Origin: CAXXHQ01 sp963665265
GTDB lineage: Bacteria > Planctomycetota > Planctomycetia > Pirellulales > Thermoguttaceae
Direction of reading: 5' to 3'
Length of the DNA stretch: 64,000 nucleotides
NCBI GenBank assembly: GCA_963665265.2
Contig: OY762224.2
Coordinates: forward strand, 1,798,001 to 1,862,000
The notes below the pieces were generated by a model. It worked only from the letters and a program-made list of their open reading frames with translations. It was not told the DNA's origin and made no database searches. Positions 44,454 to 52,683 of the stretch are shown in pieces. The translations under genes were made by a program, and so were the position numbers. The first letter of the stretch is position 1; each line of letters starts with the position of its first letter.

Positions 44454-45053
44454 ATGATCGACGTTCGCGCTATTACCGACCTGCATAAATCGACCGTCTG
44501 CGACTGGCACCGCCAACCGATTGAAAACGCCTATGAAGGCTTTTTGCACCTGGTTTGCATGCAGCATGAGCAAAACTTCCGACTTTGGCACCAAGAGGAC
44601 ATCGCTCGCAGTCCCGACGTGACCGACGCGGAAATGGCGCAGGTGAAACGGGCGATCGACAAACTCAATCAGCGACGGAACGATTTGATCGAGCAACTGG
44701 ACGACGCCGTTCTGGCGACGCTCGATCATGAAGGCATTATGCACGATTTGGAAGCGAAATTAAATACGGAAACGCCGGGAAGCGCCGTCGACCGGCTTTC
44801 GATCATCTCGCTTCGCATATTTCACATGGAAGAGCAGGCCGCCCGAACGGACGCGTCGGCCGAACATATCTCCAAAGCGAAAGCGCGACTGGAAATTCTC
44901 TACGCGCAACATGCCGATTTGAGTCAATCGCTGGTCGAATTGCTGGGCGATATATTCGTCGGTAGAAAGCGATTGAAGGTCTATCGGCAATTCAAAATGT
45001 ACAACGATCCGACGATGAATCCGTATCTTTACAACGCGAAAAAAGCGGCGTAA
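44454..45053 (+). CDS. DUF4254 protein
   Basis: A 199-residue mostly helical cytoplasmic protein. It has WHRQPIENAYEGFLHLVCMQHEQNFRLWHQEDIAR at the N-terminus and ENTETPGSAVDRLSIISLRI-like LNTETPGSAVDRLSIISLRI in the middle, with KVYRQFKMYNDPTMNPYLY at the end. These are the features of DUF4254 (PF14063), whose function is unknown and which commonly sits near GT9 glycosyltransferases. A GT9 gene is 1.7 kb away, separated by a TPR gene between direct repeats. Confidence 0.9.
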   Translation: MIDVRAITDLHKSTVCDWHRQPIENAYEGFLHLVCMQHEQNFRLWHQEDIARSPDVTDAEMAQVKRAIDKLNQRRNDLIEQLDDAVLATLDHEGIMHDLEAKLNTETPGSAVDRLSIISLRIFHMEEQAARTDASAEHISKAKARLEILYAQHADLSQSLVELLGDIFVGRKRLKVYRQFKMYNDPTMNPYLYNAKKAA

Positions 45054-45089
45054 CGGACCGAAACACGGGAATTCGAAGGTCGCCGCCCC

Positions 45090-45141
45090 GCGCATGACCA
45101 CCGCCGTAGAGCGCTCTGCGAGCGCCGCCAAAAATCGCGCC
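45090..45141 (+). repeat. 52-bp direct repeat, left copy, beside the TPR gene
   Basis: It runs GCGCATGACCACCGCCGTAG, AGCGCTCTGCGAGCGCCGCC and on to CGCGCC. It matches 46366-46418 with a single one-base gap. The inner part is a GGCGCT palindrome of the GTAGGG type. A TAGGCTTTGCCT-type palindrome follows at about 45145-45167. Confidence 0.9.
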
Positions 45142-45233
45142 TCGTTACTAGGCTTTGCCTGGTAACGCACCATTCCCGCACGGCTCTGCCGTGCATGGCG
45201 AGATCAGCATGGCGGAGTCGGGGAGCCAAGGGA

Positions 45234-46328
45234 TCAAAATCCTGAAGGTTGCCGCTTAAAAAATCTCGTACACAATACTTGAAAAAAACTCGGCTTCGCT
45301 TTGTATCCTAATTTCTTGGCTTGAGCATAATCGACCTTTGCCTTGGCTTTGTCGCCTTTCTGTAGGAACGAATAGCCACGAGCATAGACTGTGGCCCCAT
45401 CTTTCGGATTGATTTGAATCGCCGCTGTATACTCGGCGATCGCGCTGTCGTGGTCGCCCTTCTCGCTGTAGGTGCGGCCACGATTATAGTACGCCTCGGC
45501 GTCGTTCGGGTTGAGTCTTATGGCCTCGGTGAAGTCAGCAATCGCCTTGTCGTAGTCACCCTTCTTGTAATAAGCATAGGCTCGGCCATAGTAGGTCCCG
45601 GCACATTGTGCATCGAGCCGAATAGACTCCGTAAAGTCAGTAATCGCCTTGTCGAACTCACTCTTTTCTTCATAGTCGGAGGCTCGCCCCCAGTACGCCC
45701 TGGCATGTTGCGGTTTGAGCCGAATGACCTCGGTATAGTCAACGATCGCCTTATCGAAATCGCGCTTCCCGTCATAGAGGCGGGCTCGCCCACAATATGC
45801 CTCGGCTAATTGCGGATTGAACTGAATAGCCGCTGTAAAGTCGGCGATGGCTTTGTCGTAGTCACCTTTTTTGCCGTAGACGCAGCCACGGTTGTAGTAT
45901 GCCTCGGCATCATTCGGGGTGAGTTGGACGGCCTCGGTGAAGTCAGCAACTGCCTTGTCGTAATCCCCTGTTTTGTCATAGGTCAAGCCGCGATTATAGA
46001 AGATCAAGGCTTGTTTCGGATCGAGTCTGACTGCCTCATTGTAGTCTTCAACGGCTTTGTCGAGCTCTCCATTCTTAGAATAAGCATAGGCCCGCCCGCT
46101 ATAGACTTCGGCATATCGTGGATCGAGCCGAATGGACTCAGTGAAGTCGACTATAGCTTTGTCGAATTCACCTTTTCGCAGATAAGATTGGCCTCGGCCG
46201 GAGTACGGCTGAGCGTTTTGCGGATTCAGACGAACGGCCTTGGTATATGCAGCTATCGCTCCATCGAAATCGTCTTTGTCTCGCAACAAATCGCCTTGCT
46301 TTATCGCTTCATCTTCTAGGCTACTCAT
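45234..46328 (-). CDS. TPR protein with about ten repeats
   Basis: A 364-residue protein made of about ten 34-residue tetratricopeptide repeats, each like GDYDKAIADFTEAIRLNPND followed by AEAYYNRGRTYSEKG. No signal peptide or other domain is visible. It is a protein-protein scaffold of unknown partner. The C-terminal tail (FFQVLCTRFFKRQPSGF) leaves the repeat pattern. The ATG at 46328 has AAGGAG six bases upstream; the longer frame upstream is repeat sequence. The gene is bracketed by 52/53-bp direct repeats. Confidence 0.88.
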   Translation of the reverse strand: MSSLEDEAIKQGDLLRDKDDFDGAIAAYTKAVRLNPQNAQPYSGRGQSYLRKGEFDKAIVDFTESIRLDPRYAEVYSGRAYAYSKNGELDKAVEDYNEAVRLDPKQALIFYNRGLTYDKTGDYDKAVADFTEAVQLTPNDAEAYYNRGCVYGKKGDYDKAIADFTAAIQFNPQLAEAYCGRARLYDGKRDFDKAIVDYTEVIRLKPQHARAYWGRASDYEEKSEFDKAITDFTESIRLDAQCAGTYYGRAYAYYKKGDYDKAIADFTEAIRLNPNDAEAYYNRGRTYSEKGDHDSAIAEYTAAIQINPKDGATVYARGYSFLQKGDKAKAKVDYAQAKKLGYKAKPSFFQVLCTRFFKRQPSGF

Positions 46329-46365
46329 GACGAGCTCCTTCTTTAGTTCGTCGATCAGGCGCCCT

Positions 46366-46418
46366 GCGCATGACCACCGCCGTAGAGCGCTCTGCGAGCG
46401 CCGCCTAAAAATCGCGCC
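46366..46418 (+). repeat. 53-bp direct repeat, right copy, beside the TPR gene
   Basis: It is identical to 45090-45141 apart from one extra T. It is followed by GTAGGGAACGCGCTGCCGTGGCG, another repeat type. Confidence 0.9.
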
Positions 46419-46460
46419 GTAGGGAACGCGCTGCCGTGGCGTTCCTGTTGCGTATTTCCT

Positions 46461-46579
46461 CTGGTTCCCGGGCTCCGCCTGGAAATCGGCTGAAATCGAG
46501 TCTCCGCCTCGCCGATCCGATGCTCGGCCATCCTGAAAGGATGGCGGCCATTGGCCCCGGGTGCGCAGAAACCCGGGGA
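46461..46579 (-). repeat. Composite palindromic repeat, inverted copy of 4656-4738
   Basis: It contains GGTTCCCGGGCTCCGCCTGG, CCATCCTGAAAGGATGG and CCCCGGGTGCGCAGAAACCC, the same modules as at 4656-4738 in reverse order. No gene is supported between 46419 and 46741. Confidence 0.75.
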
Positions 46580-46741
46580 AAAAGAATTTCGCCCAAAAAC
46601 ATCGACTTCGGAGAGGTCGACGCATCCCTGCGCCGCCTTAGCCCAACGGTCGCATTTTGGGGACACGATACCTAATTCGTACCTTTCTATATTTTGTGGT
46701 TTGGGCGGAATTCTCGAAATTCGGGCGACGCTTCTGCCATA

Positions 46742-47782
46742 CTATTTTCGCTCTAAAAATTGGTCGCAGGCCGAGCAGACGTCCGCAGTCGTGATCGCTT
46801 CCATGTAGCTGGGCGGGGCCGAGCGACGGCCTTTCGTCGGGCCTTCGTAAAACGCTTTTTGCAGCGAGACGTTCTTCGAGCCGTAGGGTCCGTGACGCTT
46901 GGCCGGCCAAGGGCCGTAGAGTCCGACGCAGGGCGTATCGACGGCGGCTGCCAGATGCAAGGGGCCGGTGTCCGAGCCGATGAACAATCTCGCGCGGCGC
47001 GCTAGTGCGGCCAGCTCAACCAAGGTGGTGTCGGGCGCGAGTCGAGCCGCTCCTTCAGAATGATTGACGATCGCGTCGGCCATCTCCCGTTCGCTCTTGC
47101 CCGCCCAAACGACGAGCGTTGGCAATTGGTGTTTCCGAAAGAGATGAGCGGCGACGGCGGCGAAACGGTCGGTCGGCCAAAGTTTCGAGGGCCAGCCAGC
47201 CCCGGGATTGATGATGGCGAATCCGCTCTCCACGCCGAGTTGACGGACGGCGGCGTCGGCCTTTTCTTCGGCCGCCGGTTGCTTGGGAAAATCGAAGCGG
47301 ACCGTCGGAGCGTCGATCCCTAGCGGCTTCAATAACATCATGTTGCGATCGACGACGTGTGCGTCGGGGGGCGTATCGACCAACTCCGTATTGAGCCAGG
47401 GGCTAAGTTCGCGGCCCCAGGGTTTGCCGAAGCCGATGCGACGGGGCGCGGCGGAGAGTCGGGCGAGGAGGGCGGCTTTCGTGAGACCTTGGCCATCGAT
47501 GGCCACGTCGAATTTTAGCGAAAGCAGACGGCGGCGAAGCTGCCACACGCCGCCGGGCGATTTCAGCCAGCCCTTGGGCAATACGATCAGTTCGTCGATG
47601 GCGCGGTGTCCTTCGAGCAAGGCGCTGGTTCGGCCCTCGATTGCCCAGGCGATGAACGACTTGGGAAAACGGTCGCGCAAAGCGCAGGCGATCGGCGTCG
47701 ATTGAATGACGTCGCCGATGGCGCTGAGTCGGACGATTAGAATTCGGGGATCGGCGGTTGTAGGGCGTCGAGAGTTGAACAT
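46742..47782 (-). CDS. GT9-family glycosyltransferase (heptosyltransferase-like)
   Basis: A 346-residue two-Rossmann glycosyltransferase. The N-terminal part is ILIVRLSAIGDVIQSTPIACAL, the mid part FDVAIDGQGLTKAALLARL, and the C-terminal sugar-nucleotide site INPGAGWPSKLWPTDRFAAV and FIGSDTGPLHLAAAVDTPCVGLYGP. These fit ADP-heptose:LPS heptosyltransferases, so it likely builds lipopolysaccharide core. The C-terminus has a CSACDQFLERK ending. The ATG at 47782 lies right beside a TAGGGCG-type repeat; a longer frame to 47869 is less likely. Confidence 0.9.
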   Translation of the reverse strand: MFNSRRPTTADPRILIVRLSAIGDVIQSTPIACALRDRFPKSFIAWAIEGRTSALLEGHRAIDELIVLPKGWLKSPGGVWQLRRRLLSLKFDVAIDGQGLTKAALLARLSAAPRRIGFGKPWGRELSPWLNTELVDTPPDAHVVDRNMMLLKPLGIDAPTVRFDFPKQPAAEEKADAAVRQLGVESGFAIINPGAGWPSKLWPTDRFAAVAAHLFRKHQLPTLVVWAGKSEREMADAIVNHSEGAARLAPDTTLVELAALARRARLFIGSDTGPLHLAAAVDTPCVGLYGPWPAKRHGPYGSKNVSLQKAFYEGPTKGRRSAPPSYMEAITTADVCSACDQFLERK

Positions 47783-48079
47783 AGGGCGTAGGATAGAATA
47801 TTTCGGAAGGGTTGAACAGGGGAAATAGAAAAGGATGAAGGACGCGGCAGGGGTAACCACGAAATGCACGAAGGGACGCGAAAGACGCGAAGCCTCACGC
47901 GGAGGGTCGGAGAAGCGGAGGGGAAGGAGAATTTGACGGAATACAGGAATGATCTTCGTTGGGGCGTTACTTCGGCTATCTCGCTTGCAAGAAAACCAAT
48001 AATCTTGACGAGATAATTCGACGTCGCTAAACTACTTTGTAGGGCAAAGCTTGTTTGAGAATCTTGATTCGAGATCGTC

Positions 48080-48967
48080 ATGCGAAATTCGTCGATGCCG
48101 AGAGTTTCTTACGTCATATCGAGCGTATTAGTGATGGGAGGCTATGCGGTCGTTGCGTCGTGGAGCGCCGGCGTCGCATTTTCGGGCGATCTTTTCGCCG
48201 CTGTTGGCGCTTTTCTTGTAGTTCCCTTGATGCTTTTTGCCGTCGCCATGCAGTTTCGGGCGACCTTTCACGGGACGCTTGCAGCCTCCGCTATTTCAAC
48301 TTTTCTGCCGATGGTTTTGCTATTTATCCTGTATCAGATATATAGAAAAGTCGGCGGCGGTTCTCCAGGAGAATACGTCACGCTCTTTTTGTCTTGCGTT
48401 CTATTTTGTCACTTGTTCGAAAGTCTTCGGCATGTCCATCGTCGATTCCTAAAGAAGAGCCAAGTGGAGTCGGAGGGATTGCCGGAGTCGTTCAATTCGT
48501 CTTTACGGCTTGTTTTCACCGTGTTAGGCGTCGGCGTCATCGGCGTTTGCTTGATTGCGCCCGGCATATATGTATTCAATACGGAAGGGCCTTGCACATT
48601 AGAGAGAGCGACGGCGGAGGAGGCGGAAAAAATTGTGCCGATTCCGATTCCCAAGACAGCCAAAGATATTTCCTGTTCCCGATCGGCAGTTGCATACGCA
48701 TGCGAATTTTCGATTGACGAGGCGGGATTCATTGATTGGGCGAAAACGATAGGAATAAGCAAAGAATCGCTTGAATCCATCATCGATAAGCGCGAAATAT
48801 TCCGCTATATAAGTTCGTCGGCTCAGCTTACTAGCGGGTTGTATTTTTCCGAGACTTTTTTTTCTCCCGAGGTTAAGTCGTCAATGCAACCGGAACCCAT
48901 CGGGTCGCGAACGGTCGCCTATGATCGAGCGAACCAGCGGGCGTATTATTTTCGATGCAGAAGGTAG
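48080..48967 (+). CDS. Membrane protein of an unnamed family, paralog B
   Basis: A 295-residue protein with hydrophobic segments in the first half (SYVISSVLVMGGYAVVASW, LFAAVGAFLVVPLMLFAVAM, LVFTVLGVGVIGVCLIAPG). The outer C-terminal domain has AEEAEKIVPIPIPKTAKDI, CEFSIDEAGFIDWAKT and the ending YDRANQRAYYFRC. These align with paralogs A and C. It is 12 bases before paralog C, so the two are an operon. Its role is unknown. Confidence 0.75.
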   Translation: MRNSSMPRVSYVISSVLVMGGYAVVASWSAGVAFSGDLFAAVGAFLVVPLMLFAVAMQFRATFHGTLAASAISTFLPMVLLFILYQIYRKVGGGSPGEYVTLFLSCVLFCHLFESLRHVHRRFLKKSQVESEGLPESFNSSLRLVFTVLGVGVIGVCLIAPGIYVFNTEGPCTLERATAEEAEKIVPIPIPKTAKDISCSRSAVAYACEFSIDEAGFIDWAKTIGISKESLESIIDKREIFRYISSSAQLTSGLYFSETFFSPEVKSSMQPEPIGSRTVAYDRANQRAYYFRCRR

Positions 48968-48979
48968 AAAGAGGGCGTC

Positions 48980-49936
48980 ATGCAGGAGATACCGAGACCG
49001 AGCAGGTCGTTCGTCGTCAGCAGTTTGATCATTATCGTCTTTCATATTTTGACCGCGGCAATGCTGATTTCCGCCTTCATTGCATTGACCGAGGGACGGC
49101 AGCTCGTTAGCCCCTTAATGGGAGCGGGTTTCGGGCCATTGCTCTCCGTCGTCAGCTTTGCAGTAGCGTTCACGCAATATGCGGCGACGTTTTTGCGAAA
49201 GCAATCTTTCGCCCAACTACTTGGTCTCTTGCTTCTCATCGTCGGCATTCCGTGTTTATTACCGATCATCTTGGCGCCTGCGACCTTCTTTTTAAAATCC
49301 GAGTCTGCAGAAGCCGCGGGCGAGCTATGGAAAATGTGGCCGTTGCTGGTTATTCCCATGATTATTTCCATTGTGCATTTTCTCGCCGCTGCGCAAAACT
49401 GGGCATGGAGCAAGGAATTGTCAATGTTTCAGGCGAACGAGCTTGTTTCGGTGAGCAATGCCGCACGGCGGGGGCTGACGGCGTTGATTATTGCGGTTCC
49501 AGCGCTCATCACAACGTTTTATTTGCTTAACATGGAGGGCGGAAAACCTGTGATTGCTATGCATGCGACGACCGGCGAGGCCAACGCGGCGTTTGACCTT
49601 CACCTTCCGGAAAACGCAACGGACGTCATTCTTTATCATCGTCTAAGCAATACGCTGTGCGACTTCGCAATCGACGAGGAGGGATTTAAGGCTTGGGTAA
49701 CCACGCTATTTGACACGTTGGACATCAAGGCCGACAAGCGGAAGTTCGAGGCAATTACGGATAAGGACAGTTATTGGACGTATAGATATGATTTGACCAG
49801 ACCGGAACATATTTTTTTCGGCTTTACGATTAACAACGGTTTGAAGTTTGAACATGTTTTTCGTAACCAAGGCGGGTATAGGTTTTCCTATGATCGCGAT
49901 ACGAAGCGAGCGTATTATGTTTTTTCGTCTCGCTGA
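48980..49936 (+). CDS. Membrane protein of an unnamed family, paralog C
   Basis: A 318-residue protein. Hydrophobic helices occur near 12-34 (SSLIIIVFHILTAAMLISAF), 45-65, 75-95, 110-130 and 155-175. The C-terminal domain has GEANAAFDLHLPENATDVI, CDFAIDEEGFKAWVTT and YDRDTKRAYYVFSSR, matching the family pattern. Base composition is a little more AT-rich than average. No catalytic motif is seen, so a structural or sensing role is possible; this is a guess. Confidence 0.75.
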   Translation: MQEIPRPSRSFVVSSLIIIVFHILTAAMLISAFIALTEGRQLVSPLMGAGFGPLLSVVSFAVAFTQYAATFLRKQSFAQLLGLLLLIVGIPCLLPIILAPATFFLKSESAEAAGELWKMWPLLVIPMIISIVHFLAAAQNWAWSKELSMFQANELVSVSNAARRGLTALIIAVPALITTFYLLNMEGGKPVIAMHATTGEANAAFDLHLPENATDVILYHRLSNTLCDFAIDEEGFKAWVTTLFDTLDIKADKRKFEAITDKDSYWTYRYDLTRPEHIFFGFTINNGLKFEHVFRNQGGYRFSYDRDTKRAYYVFSSR

Positions 49937-50051
49937 GAATGAGAAGAGAAACCGCAGGCGTTATTAGTTATTGCATTAATCTGTCGCCAAGAGGCCTCCT
50001 GTCGCAAAGCGACCCAGGTTCGCGAACCGGGCTCCCCGATTTCTCGTGCCA

Positions 50052-50082
50052 GGGAACGCTAATTGACGCGAATCGGCGCGAG
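50052..50082 (+). repeat. GGAACGCTAATTGACGCGAATCGGCGCGAG repeat, left of galactanase
   Basis: A close relative with a 9-base insert lies at 51333-51372 in the same orientation, so the pair brackets the GH53 gene. A GGTTCGCGAACC palindrome lies 30 bases to the left. The gap 49937-50172 holds no gene. Confidence 0.75.
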
Positions 50083-50172
50083 GCTCGCATCCTCCGTAGA
50101 TTGCGGCTAAACTGATGGAGCGGGACTTGTGCGATTCTACACGTATTCTGTTGTCAGCGGGAAATAAAAGCG

Positions 50173-51225
50173 ATGCGTTTTTCCTTCTCTCATTTTGCAG
50201 TCGTTCTTCTATTGATTGCCGCGGTCGCGCAAGTCGACTCTCTGCGGGCGGAGGATTTTATGGTCGGGGCCGATCTCTCGTTTCTAAAACGGGAAGAGGA
50301 TCAGGGGACGGTTTTTAAAGATGCCGGTCAGGCCAAGCCGGGTTTACAGATATTTAAAGACCATGGGTATAACTGGATTCGCCTGCGCTTATTTCACACG
50401 CCGACGGAACTGCCGAACGATCTGCAATATACCGTCACCATGGCGAAAGAGGCGAAAAAGCTCGGCTATAAGTTCTTATTGGACCTACACTATTCGGACA
50501 CCTGGGCCGATCCGTCGAAGCAATTCATGCCGAAGGCCTGGGAAGGGAAATCGAACGAGGAATTAGAGGAAGCGATTGAGAATTACACTAGATGGGCGGT
50601 TACCGAATTCCGTGAGGCGGGCGCGGCGCCCGACATGGTGCAGATTGGAAACGAGACGGTGTCCGGAATGCTTTGGCCCAACGGGAAGCTTCCCGACCAT
50701 TGGGACGTCTTTTGCAATTTTGTGAAGGCGGGCGTGCGAGGCGTTCAGGCGGCGAGCGACAAAAAAACGAAACCTCGGATCATGATTCACATTTGTTTCG
50801 GCAACAAAGGGAAGATCAAGTACTACCTCGATAAGCTGGTCGCGGCGAACGTGCCGTTCGACGTCGTAGGGCTCTCGTATTATCCGTGGTGGCATGGGCC
50901 GATGAAAGATTTGAAAGAGAATTTGCGCTTCATGGCCGTCGAGTACAAGAAGGACGTCGTGGTGGTCGAGGCCGGTTATTGTTGGCGACCGACCGAGTAC
51001 ACTAGAAAGACGGGGCCGTTCCCCGAGACGCCGGAAGGTCAGAAGGAGTTTTGGGAGCAGGTTACGAAGATTGTTCGAGAAACGCCGGACGGGCGAGGTT
51101 TGGGAGTTTTCTGGTGGGAACCGGCCGTGATGGGGCCATTAAAAAATCGAAGTTTTTTCGACGAAGCGAATAACGCGCTGCCGGCGATTTCGGTTTTTGA
51201 TAGGAAGAAGGAGGACTTGCAGTAG
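50173..51225 (+). CDS. GH53 endo-beta-1,4-galactanase (arabinogalactanase)
   Basis: A 350-residue secreted glycoside hydrolase. The signal peptide is FSFSHFAVVLLLIAAVAQVD, cut near SLRAED. The (beta/alpha)8 domain of GH53 starts FMVGADLSFLKREEDQG. The acid/base Glu is in MVQIGNETVSGMLWP (about residue 160) and the nucleophile Glu in VVVVEAGYCW (about 260). The family cuts beta-1,4-galactan in type I arabinogalactan and pectin side chains. With GH127 and the ara genes it suggests plant polysaccharide use. The stop TAG is part of TAGGGCATAGGGG. Confidence 0.93.
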   Translation: MRFSFSHFAVVLLLIAAVAQVDSLRAEDFMVGADLSFLKREEDQGTVFKDAGQAKPGLQIFKDHGYNWIRLRLFHTPTELPNDLQYTVTMAKEAKKLGYKFLLDLHYSDTWADPSKQFMPKAWEGKSNEELEEAIENYTRWAVTEFREAGAAPDMVQIGNETVSGMLWPNGKLPDHWDVFCNFVKAGVRGVQAASDKKTKPRIMIHICFGNKGKIKYYLDKLVAANVPFDVVGLSYYPWWHGPMKDLKENLRFMAVEYKKDVVVVEAGYCWRPTEYTRKTGPFPETPEGQKEFWEQVTKIVRETPDGRGLGVFWWEPAVMGPLKNRSFFDEANNALPAISVFDRKKEDLQ

Positions 51226-51531
51226 GGCATAGGGGCGCAAAGCTCACGCGGAGGGACTGAGACGCGGAGAGGAAAGCCGGAGATATTGGCCACGAAAGAA
51301 CGCAAAGAGCACAAAAGATGTTTTCGGAAGGAGGAACGCTAATTCGCGCTGATTGACGCTAATCGGCGCGAGAATGATGAGAAAAAAGGCGCAGTCGCGG
51401 CGATCACGAAAACGCGAAAGAACGAAAAGAAGGGGATCGGGACGCAAATTCTTTCGCGGCGGCGGAATGATATTTCATGCAGCGGACTGACTCGCATGCC
51501 TTCGGCATAGCGGCTAAGCGGAGCAAGCGGG
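51226..51531. other. Repeat-filled gap between galactanase and phosphatase genes
   Basis: No gene is supported. It contains the TAGGGCATAGGGG start, a GCGGAGGGACTGAGACGCGGAG purine repeat, the GGAACGCTAATT repeat at 51333-51372, and CGCATGCCTTCGGCATAGCG near 51492. Confidence 0.7.
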
Positions 51532-52683
51532 CTAATACGCCTGCGAGGTGACGAGTTTGCCGAGTTCGCGGAGCTTTTGCGAGATGAGGGGAACAATTTG
51601 TTGGCGGGTGAGAATGCCGCGTTGGCGGAAGCTGATATCGCCGGCGGCTTTGTTTTTGGCGTTGCCCATGAAGACGTTGACGCGGTCGGCGATTTGCAGG
51701 AGGGCGCAAAGTTCGGTGACGCCGCTGTCTTCTTTCAAGTTGCGAATATCTTCGTCGAGCAAGTTATAAACTTGATTCAATGTGACGGCGCCTTCGGTGA
51801 CGAGGTCGATGCCGTCGATTTCGTAACGGGGCGGGGCGATCATGCTTTTCGGCGCCTGTTCGACGCGGACTTCGCGGCGCATGATTCGAGCGACGACTTC
51901 GGCGGTCGAACCGCCGCAGACGATTTTAATTCCTTCGGATTGGATGAAGCGGCGAACCATCGAGGCGTCGTCGCTTTGATGCGCGGCGGGGCCGGTCATG
52001 AGGTTGACGATTTGCCCTTTGCGGCAGAGGGCGAGGACGGCCGAGCAGTCGTCGCCGGCGACGCCCCAGAGGCGGATCGCTTCGCGGTGGACGACGTTGG
52101 GGATTTCTTTCGAGTCGATGCCGTCGATGAGCCGATCGTTGAGGAATCGAACGACGCCGTCGACGGTCCAGCCGTCGGGCGTTTTTCCGCCCATTCCGGC
52201 CTGAGTGATTCCGTCGCTCATAATAAGGAGTCCTTCGCCGGGCTCCAGATAGCAATTCGATTCGGCGACGAGGGCGCCGCCGAGTTCGAGCGTGACCTTA
52301 GGAAGGGCGGAGGCGTGTCGAGGACTGAGCAGGATGGCGCCGGGGGCTTCATAGCCGAGGACCGTGGCCATGCCGTCGTTGCGGATGCGCGCGACGTTGA
52401 AAGCGGCGAAGGGCTTGCTAGGGTCGCGTGCCTGCTCCATGGTTCGGACGACCGAGGCGGCGGCTTTGCGGAGCGAGAAGCCGAGACGGAGGAGTTCGAG
52501 GAGCCGGCTCTTGCACATTTCGGCGGCGAGATGCGCGCGGACGCCGGAGCCGATGCCGTCGGCGCAGACGATCGTGACGGCCGACGGATGCCGATCGGAG
52601 CCGACGACGTCGCCGCAGGGGGAGCCGGCGTGCTTCGCGCTTTGCGAAGTTTCTATTTCGACGTGTACGTATCCCGAAGCCAT
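51532..52683 (-). CDS. SpoIIE-type PP2C serine phosphatase with extra C-terminal domain
   Basis: A 383-residue protein. The phosphatase domain (about 1-220) shows VCADGIGSGVRA (metal Asp-Gly), GLLIMSDGITQAG and GVAGDDCSAVLAL (last Asp pair). About 165 more residues follow (FIQSEGIKIVCGGSTAEVVA to the end); they form no domain I can name. Phosphatases of this kind are known next to PAS-bearing [FeFe] hydrogenases. The 5' end overlaps the hydS gene by about 31 bases, so it is cotranscribed. A role in relaying an H2 or redox signal is inferred. Confidence 0.85.
   Translation of the reverse strand: MASGYVHVEIETSQSAKHAGSPCGDVVGSDRHPSAVTIVCADGIGSGVRAHLAAEMCKSRLLELLRLGFSLRKAAASVVRTMEQARDPSKPFAAFNVARIRNDGMATVLGYEAPGAILLSPRHASALPKVTLELGGALVAESNCYLEPGEGLLIMSDGITQAGMGGKTPDGWTVDGVVRFLNDRLIDGIDSKEIPNVVHREAIRLWGVAGDDCSAVLALCRKGQIVNLMTGPAAHQSDDASMVRRFIQSEGIKIVCGGSTAEVVARIMRREVRVEQAPKSMIAPPRYEIDGIDLVTEGAVTLNQVYNLLDEDIRNLKEDSGVTELCALLQIADRVNVFMGNAKNKAAGDISFRQRGILTRQQIVPLISQKLRELGKLVTSQAY

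Noticed and set aside
8581..51240. TAGGGCG arrays as telomere-like repeats
   Set aside because: They resemble the plant telomere unit only by chance; arrays are short, internal and varied (TAGGGCA, TAGGGCG), so a telomere role is not supported.
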